Positions 27,798 through 36,272 of a DNA stretch of 64,000 nt are shown here, in pieces. Under the pieces are notes generated by a model. It was not told where the DNA came from, did not search any database, and saw nothing but the letters and a program-made list of their open reading frames with translations. Source of the DNA: an uncultured Tissierellia bacterium (lineage in GTDB: Bacteria; Bacillota; Clostridia; Tissierellales; Peptoniphilaceae); contig CAMYAK010000001.1 of the NCBI GenBank assembly GCA_947253765.1, positions 62,001-126,000 on the forward strand. The letters are read 5' to 3'. The stretch's first letter is position 1, and each line of letters opens with the position of its first letter. Position numbers and translations under genes: made by a program.

Positions 27798-29681
27798 ATG
27801 GATAAAAAAATTGATTGGACTGATAAGTCCCTAAGATTAAAAATCACCGTCCCCCTATTCTTAATAGGGCTTGCCCTTGAATTTGGCCTCAAAAGCCATG
27901 TAGCAAACTATCTTTACATTATTATATGGATCATTGCCGGCTATGATGTTGTGGCTGAGGCTTTGGAGCAGGTGCTATCCAGCCAACTTATGGCTGAGCA
28001 ATTCCTAATGTCCCTGGCAACTATAGGAGCCCTGGCAATGTTTGAATTCCGCGAGGCGGCCATGGTCATGGTCCTCTACCAAATTGGTGAAGACCTGTCA
28101 GACAGAGCTGTTGATAAGGCTGAAGACTCAGTTTCCGCCCTTATGGACATAAAAGCTCCGATTGCCCACCTCTGGGAAAACAACAAGGGTGTCGATATAG
28201 ACCCTGATCAACTAAAAATTGGAGATAAGATTGTCATAAGGGCCGGAGAAAAAATACCTGTGGACGCCACCGTTTTTGAGGGCAGGTCTCATATTGATAT
28301 GAAGGCCCTGACAGGTGAATCCATGCCGGTTACCGTTGATGTCGGCGATCCGATCTTAAGCGGATCTGTTAACGGCTCGGGCCGGCTCCTGGCAACAGTT
28401 GACAAACTTGCTGAAGATTCCTCCGCCTCCCGAATGATTGCCCTTATGAAAGAAGCTGAGGAGAACAAGTCCGGGGCCGAATCTTTTGTCAGAAAATTCG
28501 CAAAAATTTATACTCCCATAGTGACTTCAGCCGCCTTGGTAATGGCAATAGCAATTCCCCTCATCACTACAGGAAAACTATCAACCATTTGGCTGAGAAA
28601 GGCTCTAAACTTCCTGATTGTATCCTGTCCCTGCGCCTTCGTAATATCCGTTCCTTTAAGCTTCGTTTCCGGTATGGGGGCCTGCTCAAAGAGAGGCGTT
28701 TTGATCAAAGGCGGCGCTGCCATGGAGGCTCTTAATAAGGTAAAGATCCTGGCCATGGACAAGACAGGAACACTTACAGAAGGCCAGCTAAAGCTCAATC
28801 CTTACCATCCTGCAAAGGATGTTGACCCGCTTGAAACCTTTAAGCTGATAGTTGCTGCTGAGGAAGGATCAACCCATCCAATTGCAGAAGCTGTAAGGAC
28901 ATATGCAAGAGAAGCCATGCCGGAAGCCCTAACCGAGCCGGTCCATTTTGACAAAACCCTTGACCGTCCTGGACTGGGTCTTGAAGCCTGGAAAGGCAAT
29001 AAGCACCTGGCCCTTGGAACCCGGGCCTTCATGGAAGAACTTGGCTTCTCGGATGACATAAGCAATGATGAGTGCCAGACCATGCCGGCCACGATAGTTC
29101 ATGTGGCAATTCTTGAGCCTGAAAAGAAATACCTGGCCCACTTCCTCCTGGCCGATAAGGTAAAAGAGGAAGCCCCCTTGGCCCTGAAAGATATAAGAAA
29201 ATATGGGGTGGAAAAGTTCGTTATGCTTACAGGTGACCGTGAAAATATAGCCAAAGAGATAGCCGGCAAGCTGGGCATAGATGACTACAAAGCCGGACTC
29301 TTGCCCCAGGATAAAATCGAAGCTGTAAAAGAATTGCAGAAGAATGCCGAGTTGGCCTTTGTCGGCGACGGGCTTAATGACGCCCCGGTCTTGGCCAAGG
29401 CCGATGTTGGGCTTGCCATGGGGATTTCGGGATCTGACGCCGCAATAAAGGCTTCAGATGTCGTTCTTATGAACGATAAGCTGTCTTCCCTTGTTGACGC
29501 TTTCAAAATATCACAGCGCACTGTAACCGTAGCAAGTCAAAATATCTTTTTTGCTATGGCAACAAAATTTATAATCCTCATAGCATCTGTATTCTTAAAT
29601 GTTCCTATGGGTCTTGCCGTTTTCGGGGATGTTGGTGTTACACTTATATGTGTTATGAACGCCTTGCGACTATTATTTTAA
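27798..29681 (+). CDS. Zn/Cd/Co-exporting P-type ATPase
   Basis: A 627-residue P1B-type ATPase that exports divalent heavy metals across the membrane. Features in order: four N-terminal membrane segments, actuator TGES, transport motif SCPCAF near residue 276, phosphorylation site DKTGTLTEG near 320, HP motif (STHPIAEA), MLTGDRE and GDGLNDAPVLA. There is no N-terminal HMA domain, so it is shorter than typical CadA/ZntA. Start ATG 27798 follows GGAGG. It is coupled with the ArsR-type repressor. Confidence 0.9.
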   Translation: MDKKIDWTDKSLRLKITVPLFLIGLALEFGLKSHVANYLYIIIWIIAGYDVVAEALEQVLSSQLMAEQFLMSLATIGALAMFEFREAAMVMVLYQIGEDLSDRAVDKAEDSVSALMDIKAPIAHLWENNKGVDIDPDQLKIGDKIVIRAGEKIPVDATVFEGRSHIDMKALTGESMPVTVDVGDPILSGSVNGSGRLLATVDKLAEDSSASRMIALMKEAEENKSGAESFVRKFAKIYTPIVTSAALVMAIAIPLITTGKLSTIWLRKALNFLIVSCPCAFVISVPLSFVSGMGACSKRGVLIKGGAAMEALNKVKILAMDKTGTLTEGQLKLNPYHPAKDVDPLETFKLIVAAEEGSTHPIAEAVRTYAREAMPEALTEPVHFDKTLDRPGLGLEAWKGNKHLALGTRAFMEELGFSDDISNDECQTMPATIVHVAILEPEKKYLAHFLLADKVKEEAPLALKDIRKYGVEKFVMLTGDRENIAKEIAGKLGIDDYKAGLLPQDKIEAVKELQKNAELAFVGDGLNDAPVLAKADVGLAMGISGSDAAIKASDVVLMNDKLSSLVDAFKISQRTVTVASQNIFFAMATKFIILIASVFLNVPMGLAVFGDVGVTLICVMNALRLLF

Positions 29682-29710
29682 GTAAAATATAATTGTACTT
29701 GGAGGAAATG

Positions 29711-30580
29711 ATGAAGAAAGCTGACCAAATATATTTGTATAAACCCGACCCCGACTATATCCCCCGCATAGCCGCTGTCCATGATCTTTGCGGATACGGC
29801 AAATGCTCCCTGGGCATAGCCATCCCGGTCCTGTCAGCCTCAGGTATTGATGTGTGTTCCCTGCCAAGTTCAATTTTTTCCACCCATACCCTTTATCCGG
29901 ACTTCCGGGTCCTCGATACAACAGCCTTTCTTCCTGAAATGCTGGACCACTGGAAAAAAGCCGACGTTGACCTTGATGGAATCTATTCAGGATTTTTGGG
30001 CTCATCAGCCCAGGTCAATATCATCCTTTCCATATGGGATGACTACCCCAATGCACTCAGGTTGGTTGACCCTGTTATGGGGGATGCCGGAAGGCCCTAT
30101 ACCACCTACAGCGAAGACCTGTGCCTGGAAATGAAAAAGCTGTGCAGGTCTTCCGACCTCCTCCTTCCGAACCTTACCGAAGCTTCCATACTTACCGGCC
30201 TCCCTTATACAGGAAATTCCCCCTCCGATCGGGAAATTGATATGCTTATGGACGGCCTCCTTGATATGGGCCCAAAATATGTGGTCCTCAAGGGTATAGA
30301 AAGAAACGGAAAAATACGGAACTATATAAAAGGCCTTGACTGCCGCCTATCTTTTGAGGAAGAAGAATTGCTGCCTTTCCGTCTCCACGGCACCGGAGAC
30401 CTCTATGCCTCATCGGTGATAGCTGCAATATATGCGGGTAAGTCTCTTTCAGAATCTGTGGCTTTTGCTGCCGACCTTGTCCATGATGCCCTGCTGCTGA
30501 CAATAAAACAGCCCCACTATCAGATGAGGGGCGTCAGCTTTGAAAAAGTTCTCTATAAGGTGACCGGGCTTGTGTCCTGA
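29711..30580 (+). CDS. Pyridoxamine/pyridoxal kinase-type PfkB-fold kinase
   Basis: A 289-residue ribokinase-fold kinase like PdxK/PdxY-type pyridoxamine kinases, which phosphorylate B6 vitamers. HDLCGYGKCSLG is near residue 24, LVDPVMGDAGRPY near 118, and the catalytic anion-hole motif HGTGDLYASS near 225. ATG 29711 was preferred over 29708 because GGAGG is 5 bases upstream. Bases 30355-30580 are repeated, with divergence, at 33738-33982. The AT-rich islet starts 21 bases after its stop. Confidence 0.85.
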   Translation: MKKADQIYLYKPDPDYIPRIAAVHDLCGYGKCSLGIAIPVLSASGIDVCSLPSSIFSTHTLYPDFRVLDTTAFLPEMLDHWKKADVDLDGIYSGFLGSSAQVNIILSIWDDYPNALRLVDPVMGDAGRPYTTYSEDLCLEMKKLCRSSDLLLPNLTEASILTGLPYTGNSPSDREIDMLMDGLLDMGPKYVVLKGIERNGKIRNYIKGLDCRLSFEEEELLPFRLHGTGDLYASSVIAAIYAGKSLSESVAFAADLVHDALLLTIKQPHYQMRGVSFEKVLYKVTGLVS

Positions 30581-30601
30581 TCTTGCTGAAAGGATAATAA
30601 T

Positions 30602-31135
30602 ATGACAACTTTCTTTAGTGAAAAATATAGAAAAAAAAAGATGGAATATTATTATAAAAAATACCGGCAAATTCTTTACTATATTGCCTTTAAAATATTA
30701 AGAAATCCAACTGAGGCTGAGGATGCGGTTCAAGAAGCTTTTGTTAGAATATATGAACATATTGACTTAGTTAAAGATGATAATCCACATAAAGTAACTT
30801 CATATTTTATAACAATAGTTAAAAATATAGCCATAGATATGATTAGGAGAAAAAAATTTGAGTTTGTAGAGGACTCTGAATTAATTGAAAAACAAGCTAT
30901 GGTAGAAATGCCTGAAATTCCTGATCTTGATCCTTCCTTTTCACAGGCTTTTTCCAAGCTACCTACTATATATGTAGAAGTATTAAAGTTAAAATATTAT
31001 AATGACTTTTCAAATAAAGATATATCAAGAATATTGAAAATTTCTGAGGAAAATGTGAGACAAAGGTTAAGTCGTGCAAAAAAGAAGCTTATTGATTTCA
31101 TTGAAGAAGGTGACAAAAATGAAAAAAATAAATGA
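30602..31135 (+). CDS. ECF-type RNA polymerase sigma factor
   Basis: A 177-residue sigma-70 family factor with region 2 (ILRNPTEAEDAVQEAFVRIY, residues ~34-55, then YFITIVKNIAIDMIRR) and region 4 (LPTIYVEVLKLKYYNDFSNKDIS, then ENVRQRLSRAKKKL). Very AT-rich compared with the genes before it. Start ATG 30602 follows GAAAGGA. It is translationally linked with the next gene (17-base overlap), a membrane protein that is probably its anti-sigma factor. The regulon is unknown; no conserved ECF promoter motif was recognised in the islet. Confidence 0.88.
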   Translation: MTTFFSEKYRKKKMEYYYKKYRQILYYIAFKILRNPTEAEDAVQEAFVRIYEHIDLVKDDNPHKVTSYFITIVKNIAIDMIRRKKFEFVEDSELIEKQAMVEMPEIPDLDPSFSQAFSKLPTIYVEVLKLKYYNDFSNKDISRILKISEENVRQRLSRAKKKLIDFIEEGDKNEKNK

Positions 31136-31817
31136 TAAATTCTTACATGAAGAAATCAAAAAACTGGAAAACAGCTATATTGAATCACTCCCAAAGGACG
31201 ACGAACTCAACCATAATTTTTCTTCTGAATTTGAAGATAACATGAATTGGCTTCTTGAGAAGAATAAACTTGAAGGAAAAAAAGTAAAGACGAATCATGT
31301 TTGTTTTCAAGATAAACTAATGCCAACTCTTGCTGCAATATTAATAATAGCTATCTTCTTCGCCGCACCAATTTTCAATTCGGAAAAACAAATGTTTTTT
31401 GATTTTTTAAACACTAATTTTTCGAAATTTTCTTCTGTATTTTCACCTGGAAAAACTTCTTCACATATTGAAGATACGAATGAAGATTGGATCGCTATAG
31501 AGCCTTCTTATATTCCTAAGGAATTTAAACTTAAAAAAAATATTTTAACAAAATATTCATTTGAGTCTTCCTATGTAAATGATAAAAATGAAGAGATTTA
31601 TTATTATACCTGTTCTTTATCATATGATAGTAAATTCGTTCTCCCGGAAAACACTAGTTTCGAAAAGGTTGGAATTGAAAATATCACTGTTTATAAAGAG
31701 AATAAAAATGGCAAAAATACACTCTTTTGGAAAGACGGAAAAAACGCTTATACTATTTCAAGTTCTATTGATTTTATTGAATTAATGGAAATTGCAAAAT
31801 CCATTATTATAGATTGA
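31119..31817 (+). CDS. Membrane anti-sigma factor with DUF4367-like domain
   Basis: A 232-residue type II membrane protein: cytoplasmic N-terminal ~65 residues, one transmembrane helix at about 67-87, and an extracellular domain whose last ~100 residues resemble DUF4367 (WIAIEPSYIPKEF, LFWKDGKNAYTISSSID). Proteins of this build follow ECF sigma genes in clostridia and are taken as anti-sigma factors; no zinc-binding anti-sigma motif is seen here. Start ATG 31119 follows GAAGGTGA and lies inside the sigma gene. Extremely AT-rich (11 G/C in bases 31501-31560). Confidence 0.75.
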   Translation: MKKINDKFLHEEIKKLENSYIESLPKDDELNHNFSSEFEDNMNWLLEKNKLEGKKVKTNHVCFQDKLMPTLAAILIIAIFFAAPIFNSEKQMFFDFLNTNFSKFSSVFSPGKTSSHIEDTNEDWIAIEPSYIPKEFKLKKNILTKYSFESSYVNDKNEEIYYYTCSLSYDSKFVLPENTSFEKVGIENITVYKENKNGKNTLFWKDGKNAYTISSSIDFIELMEIAKSIIID

Positions 31818-31851
31818 TTAAAAAATTTTACTATATAGTTGTCACAAAATA

Positions 31852-31893
31852 GCCTCCTCACTCGTACTATTAATAAAGGTATTAGAAGGAGGC
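31852..31893 (+). terminator. Hairpin terminator after the anti-sigma gene
   Basis: GCCTCCT (31852-31858) pairs with AGGAGGC (31887-31893), followed by CTTTTAAATTTTATT. The following peptidase gene would then need its own promoter, possibly one read by the ECF sigma factor. Confidence 0.6.
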
Positions 31894-31962
31894 CTTTTAA
31901 ATTTTATTGATCAATCATCCTGTTAAATTTTGGTTTTCAAGAAATATATTTCGGAGGTTTTT

Positions 31963-32943
31963 ATGAAAAAATATTTTAAAATATTAAGTATCTTTTTGAT
32001 TTTTATAGCTATTTTTTCTTTTGGAACCCATATTTTTGCAAGCGATGTTAACTCAAGTCTTGCTGAAAAAAAAGCTAATAGTTTTTTGAACTCTTTGGGC
32101 GGAAAACATAAAATAAATAACCCCATTATACTAAAAGATCTAAATGACAATAATACTGCTGTAAGCTTTTCCATTGATGATAAAGGTTATATAATAATTG
32201 ACTTAAAAAATTTAAGTATTGTTGAAATGAGTCTCGATAATAGCAATCCTTTTTTAAATATTAAAAACCCTGTTTTCAATGGTCCTCTTAATTATTATCA
32301 AAAAACTAAAAAAGGTTTTCTATCTTTAAAGGATGATTCTTTACTACAAAAAAACGAATTTAAAATAGTTTATGGGGAAGCAAAAAAAGTTACAAAAAGA
32401 ATAGATGAAAATATTTATTACCCATTTGCCAGCACAAATACAGTAAAAACGCTTTCAGGTGCCCTGAAGCAATGGTGTATAGATGGGGGAAATTGTGGTT
32501 CAATTGCCAGTGCAATAACAATGAGATATTATTATGATAATGTCAATAAAAAATATGTTGATTCAAATAAAATCTCTGAAAATTCCCTCATTGCTTTAAT
32601 GCAGCGCTACGTTGGTGCTGGAGGAACAAATTATCCTCAAGTTGTAAATGGTTTAAATAACTACTTTACAAGCAGAAAACTCAACAATTTTGCTCGTGCT
32701 GAGCGAGGTTTTAATTTTAATAAATTACAAAATAGAATATATAATAATAGGCCAGTCATTATTGGCACTGATAATGATAAAAAATACCGTAACCATTGGA
32801 TTATAGGCCATGGATACGCAATTATCAGAGATAGTGTTACAACAACAAACTATGCAATTGTAAATGATGGTTGGAGGCATAATAATATTTGGATAAACAT
32901 TAAAGCCTCTTCTCTTGACGGGCTCATCTACTTTTCAGATTAG
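31963..32943 (+). CDS. Secreted papain-like (C39/C10-like) cysteine peptidase
   Basis: A 326-residue exported protein. Residues 1-26 are a signal peptide (MKKYFKIL then a hydrophobic core, cleavage after THIFA). Residues ~27-145 look like a propeptide or Spi/PepSY-like inhibitory domain (GYIIIDLKNLSIVEMS). The C-terminal domain has Cys178 in GGNCGSIAS, His283 in IIGHGYAII and Asn301 in NDGW, the order of a papain-fold peptidase; Gln170 may form the oxyanion hole. Start ATG 31963 follows GGAGG. Activity is inferred. Its position after sigma/anti-sigma genes suggests it is controlled by them. Confidence 0.78.
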   Translation: MKKYFKILSIFLIFIAIFSFGTHIFASDVNSSLAEKKANSFLNSLGGKHKINNPIILKDLNDNNTAVSFSIDDKGYIIIDLKNLSIVEMSLDNSNPFLNIKNPVFNGPLNYYQKTKKGFLSLKDDSLLQKNEFKIVYGEAKKVTKRIDENIYYPFASTNTVKTLSGALKQWCIDGGNCGSIASAITMRYYYDNVNKKYVDSNKISENSLIALMQRYVGAGGTNYPQVVNGLNNYFTSRKLNNFARAERGFNFNKLQNRIYNNRPVIIGTDNDKKYRNHWIIGHGYAIIRDSVTTTNYAIVNDGWRHNNIWINIKASSLDGLIYFSD

Positions 32944-32955
32944 CGAGGAATTATT

Positions 32956-33369
32956 ATGAAAAAAAAAGTTGTTGTGATACTTTTTCTATTAATCATGGTT
33001 ATCGTGCTTATAGCCCAATACTCAGGGTCTTTGAGCTTTTCAAAAATACTCATTAAAAACGGTCTCAAGGCTGAAGAAATTATTAACATAGATGCGTCAA
33101 CCACAATGACTGATCCTAAATCTGATATTAAATTGAAAGAAGGCGAAGTAAAAAGATTTATCGAAATGCTTAACAAATTTTCCTATAAAAAAGTTATAAA
33201 TACAAATGGTAAGGGCTGGCAATACTCATTTGTTTTAAATAGCATGGATAAGAACCTTGTTTGCTCAATCATGGAAGACCGGCTTTTGATTTCCAATGAG
33301 GAGTATAAAATTGTGGGCATAGACCAAGATAATTTTAAAGCGGATTTTCTTAAGCTCTTGAATAAGTAA
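32956..33369 (+). CDS. Small membrane-anchored protein, AT-rich copy
   Basis: A 137-residue protein with an N-terminal hydrophobic anchor (residues 5-20) and an extracellular domain containing STTMTDPKSDIKL, KGWQYSFVL and EEYKIVGID. It is paralogous, at roughly 45% by eye, to the GC-richer gene at 33980. It follows the cysteine peptidase by 12 bases with GAGGAAT as ribosome binding site. Function unknown; an inhibitor or partner of the peptidase is one possibility suggested only by position. Confidence 0.7.
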   Translation: MKKKVVVILFLLIMVIVLIAQYSGSLSFSKILIKNGLKAEEIINIDASTTMTDPKSDIKLKEGEVKRFIEMLNKFSYKKVINTNGKGWQYSFVLNSMDKNLVCSIMEDRLLISNEEYKIVGIDQDNFKADFLKLLNK

Positions 33370-33457
33370 ATTTTTGCAACCTTGTAAAATGATCTAGGTG
33401 GGATTTTATATGCTAAATTTGAGTTAAAAATTAAAGTGCTCCTAAAAAGTAATGATT

Positions 33458-33486
33458 AATCAAGTAGGCTTTTAGCCTACTTGATT
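33458..33486 (+). terminator. Terminator closing the AT-rich islet
   Basis: A perfect 13-bp stem (33458-33470 with 33474-33486), a 3-base loop, then TGTTTT. Confidence 0.9.
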
Positions 33487-33737
33487 TGTTTTCAATATTG
33501 TTTATGGTCAAAGCCTCCTAACTTTTCCAACTCATAATTCTGAGACAAGGTCCCTCCATTTCATTCAGCTTTATTCAGTATTAAACCCTCTAAAACCGTT
33601 CCAATCACTTGTTTTTAGTGGATTTCCACTTCCTCACATGCTAAGCTTTTCTTAACATTCGATTATTAAATATTTCAGCCCAACAATATCTAAACTCCGG
33701 CTAAAGAATTTCAAGAATTTTATCTAAAGAATACAAG
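33487..33737. other. Non-coding AT-rich stretch before the kinase remnant
   Basis: No open frame or promoter was found here. On the minus strand a short frame interrupted by stops is readable near 33510-33620, possibly debris of a lost gene, but I could not recognise it. Confidence 0.4.
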
Positions 33738-33983
33738 GAAGAAGAGTTGCTTCCCTTCCGCCTCCACGGCACAGGCGATCTTTATGCCTCATCGGTTATT
33801 GCGGCGATTTATGCCGGTAAGTCCCTTTCAGAGTCTGTGGCCCTTGCAGCCGACCTTGTCCATGATGCCCTGCTATTGACGACAAAGCAGCCCCATTATA
33901 AGATGAGGGGCGTAAGCTTTGAAAAAGTTCTCTATAAGGTGACCGACCTATGTCATGATTCCCTGAAAGGAGTTCGTTTATGA
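33738..33983 (+). pseudogene. 3' fragment of a pyridoxamine-kinase-type gene (second allele)
   Basis: Bases 33738 onward encode the last ~70 conserved residues of the kinase at 29711-30580, starting at EEELLPFRLHGTGDLYASS, without any upstream part or start signal. Over the 69 residues that align there are 3 differences; over the matching ~207 bases I count 27 differences, nearly all synonymous. After the homology the frame runs to TGA 33981-33983, overlapping the next ATG. The pattern suggests a second full-length allele that was later truncated. Confidence 0.85.
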
Positions 33984-34399
33984 AAAGAAAAAAAATTCTT
34001 GCCCTTGCCATCTTGAGCATAGCTGTCGTTACAGCCTTGGCCTTCCTGTATTTAAGGCCCCTGAGCTTTGCCAAACTCCTCGACAAAAATGGCCTTAAGA
34101 TTGACGAAATAGCTGACATAAGTATTTCAACAACCAGGACGGATCCCAAGTCCGATAAAGAATTGGCCGGCGATGAGGTAAAAGAAGTCATAGACCTGCT
34201 AAATAAATATTCCTACAAAAAGGCTTCCAATAGAGACGCCAAGGGTTGGCAATACCTCATGGTTTTACACGGCAAGGATAAGGAGCTTGTCTGCTCAATC
34301 ATGGGAAACTGCCTAAGCGTTTTTAATCAAGAATACGTTATGGTGGGCTTTGTTCCGCAAGATTTTGAGGCCGAGTTCCTGAAATTCTTTATAAAGTAG
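33980..34399 (+). CDS. Small membrane-anchored protein, GC-rich copy
   Basis: A 139-residue paralogue of the protein at 32956, with an N-terminal hydrophobic anchor (about residues 6-24) followed by PLSFAKLLDKNGLK, STTRTDPKSDKEL and KGWQYLMVL. Base composition matches the surrounding chromosome, unlike its partner. The CTGAAAGGA ribosome site and ATG correspond to those found after the intact kinase gene, suggesting the ancestral arrangement was kinase then this gene. Function unknown. Confidence 0.7.
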   Translation: MKRKKILALAILSIAVVTALAFLYLRPLSFAKLLDKNGLKIDEIADISISTTRTDPKSDKELAGDEVKEVIDLLNKYSYKKASNRDAKGWQYLMVLHGKDKELVCSIMGNCLSVFNQEYVMVGFVPQDFEAEFLKFFIK

Positions 34400-34425
34400 C
34401 TTTTTAACATATTAAGAACCTTAAA

Positions 34426-34469
34426 AAGGGGCCGTATCAGACGATTTGCTCGTTCTGACACAGCCCCTT
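34426..34469. terminator. Bidirectional terminator before thyA's end
   Basis: AAGGGGC (34426-34432) pairs with GCCCCTT (34463-34469), with further pairing of TCAGAACGA-type arms inside. It serves both the small-protein gene and the thyA operon. Confidence 0.85.
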
Positions 34470-34491
34470 CTTTATTTGCTTTTATTTTTTA

Positions 34492-35322
34492 TTACTCTGC
34501 AACAGGAATGCCTTTAACTAAAGGTCCATGCTGATAGTTTTCGAGCTTAACCGAGTCGGGTGTAAAATCATAGAAATTCTTTACTTCCGGATCTATCCAC
34601 AGTTTCGGTGCCGGATATGTCTCCCTCTTAATCAGGTCTTCCACAATAGGTATGTGGCGGTCATAAATATGGCAATCGGAAATTACGTGGATGAACTCAC
34701 CCACTTCAAGGCCTGAAACCTGGGCAAACATATGGACCAGGACCGAATATTGGGTAACGTTCCACGAGTTGGCGACCAGCATATCCTGAGACCTCTGGTT
34801 AAGTATGGCATTTAGTTTGTTTCCTGTAACGTTAAATGTCATTGAATATGCACAGGGATATAGGGCCATTTCATGCAGGTCCTCAAAATTGAAAATATTG
34901 GTCAGGATCCTCCTGCTGTAGGGATTATTTTTCAAATCATATAAAACCCTGTCAACCTGGTCAAACTCACCCTCAGCATATTTATGCTTGACCGACATTT
35001 GGTAGCCATAAGCCTTGCCTATGGTTCCGTTTTCATCGGTCCACTGGTCCCATATATGAGAATTCAAGTCTTTGACATTGTTTGATTTTCTCTGCCAAAT
35101 CCAAAGAAGCTCGTCCACACAAGCCTTGAAATTTATCTTTCTTATGGTCTGAATCGGGAATTCCTTGGACAGGTCGTATCTGTTAATGACCCCGAAGCGT
35201 TTTATGGTGTGGGCCGGACTTCCATCCTGCCAACGTGCCCTGACCTTCTGCCCTTCGCTGGAATAACCCTTCTCAAGAATCTCCTTACAATTTTCTATAA
35301 ATCTCTGATCTGCAAAACTCAT
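34492..35322 (-). CDS. thyA: Thymidylate synthase
   Basis: Makes dTMP from dUMP with methylene-tetrahydrofolate. At 276 residues, it has the nucleophile Cys157 in LYPCAYSM, RSQDMLVANSWNVTQY for dUMP binding, and HIYDRHI near residue 227. The usual PCHY is PCAY here, seen in one clade of Firmicute enzymes. Start ATG 35322 follows AGGAGG. It lies last in the run queH-sdaAB-sdaAA-thyA, 53 bases after sdaAA. Confidence 0.92.
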   Translation of the reverse strand: MSFADQRFIENCKEILEKGYSSEGQKVRARWQDGSPAHTIKRFGVINRYDLSKEFPIQTIRKINFKACVDELLWIWQRKSNNVKDLNSHIWDQWTDENGTIGKAYGYQMSVKHKYAEGEFDQVDRVLYDLKNNPYSRRILTNIFNFEDLHEMALYPCAYSMTFNVTGNKLNAILNQRSQDMLVANSWNVTQYSVLVHMFAQVSGLEVGEFIHVISDCHIYDRHIPIVEDLIKRETYPAPKLWIDPEVKNFYDFTPDSVKLENYQHGPLVKGIPVAE

Positions 35323-35375
35323 TTTTCCTCCTAGCCCCACATAAAAGTGATTATTATGCTGAAGCCCGAGTCAGA

Positions 35376-36263
35376 TTAATTTTTATCTCCAAAAACCTGT
35401 CTCTTCAGCTTCTTCCCCATCTCTGTTATTGCAAGTCCTCCCTGGGCAGTCTCCTTCAATCCTGATGGAAGGCTGTCCCCTATCCTCTTCATAGCTTCAA
35501 TACACTGGTCAACAGGTATATAAAGCGGCACTCCGGCTAAAGCCATCGTTGCAGCAGTCAAAGCTACCGCAACTCCGGAAGCATTTCTCTTAACACATGG
35601 TATTTCGACAAGACCCGCAACGGGGTCGCACACCAAGCCCAATTGGTTGACAATGGCCATACCGCAGGCATCTCCGCAAGCTTTGGGGCTTCCGCCCATA
35701 ATTTCCGTCAAGGCCGCGGCAGCCATGGCTGAAGCTGATCCGCATTCGGCCTGACAGCCGCCCTCAGCCCCTGCAATAGAGGCATTCTCAGCTATTACCA
35801 TTCCGAAAGCTCCGGCCGTAAAAATTGACCTGACAATGGTGTTTTTATCTACTCCCCCATCCTCATACATGGTCACCAGGCATCCCGGTAAAATCCCGCA
35901 GGACCCGGCTGTCGGTGTTGCTACGATCTTTCCCATGGCAGCATTGCAATTTGAAACCGCCAAGCCTCTTGCAAGGGCCTTTGTAAAAAAGGGTCCGCAG
36001 AATCCGCCCCCATTCTTTTGGGCATATTGCATTACTTTTTGTCCCTCGCCCCCGGTCAAGCCTGAATTTGACCTCAGGTCCTGCTCTGTACCTTCATGGG
36101 TACCTTCGACCATTACGTCAAACATGGCTTCCATTGTTTTTACCAAGTCCTCTTCAGTCATCCCAAGGATAGGTGCCTGGTCGCTTATGGCTATGTCGGA
36201 AATTTTTTTCCCCGCTTTTTCAGCCCTTTCAACCAAATCGGCCACTGAATAATATGATAACAT
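35376..36263 (-). CDS. sdaAA: L-serine dehydratase, iron-sulfur-dependent, alpha subunit
   Basis: Deaminates serine to pyruvate and ammonia with a 4Fe-4S cluster, together with the beta subunit. It has 295 residues, with SNSGLTGGEGQK near residue 66 and the cluster cysteines in GSCGILPGC and CDPVAGLVEIPCVKR. AGGAGG precedes ATG 36263. It begins 9 bases after the beta subunit gene. The oxygen-sensitive cluster fits an anaerobe, and the pyruvate feeds fermentation. Confidence 0.94.
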   Translation of the reverse strand: MLSYYSVADLVERAEKAGKKISDIAISDQAPILGMTEEDLVKTMEAMFDVMVEGTHEGTEQDLRSNSGLTGGEGQKVMQYAQKNGGGFCGPFFTKALARGLAVSNCNAAMGKIVATPTAGSCGILPGCLVTMYEDGGVDKNTIVRSIFTAGAFGMVIAENASIAGAEGGCQAECGSASAMAAAALTEIMGGSPKACGDACGMAIVNQLGLVCDPVAGLVEIPCVKRNASGVAVALTAATMALAGVPLYIPVDQCIEAMKRIGDSLPSGLKETAQGGLAITEMGKKLKRQVFGDKN

Positions 36264-36272
36264 ATGCCCCTC

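Noticed and set aside
33510..33630. Possible transposase or other gene debris on the minus strand
   Set aside because: Short, stop-interrupted frame with no motif that I can name; not enough to call a feature.
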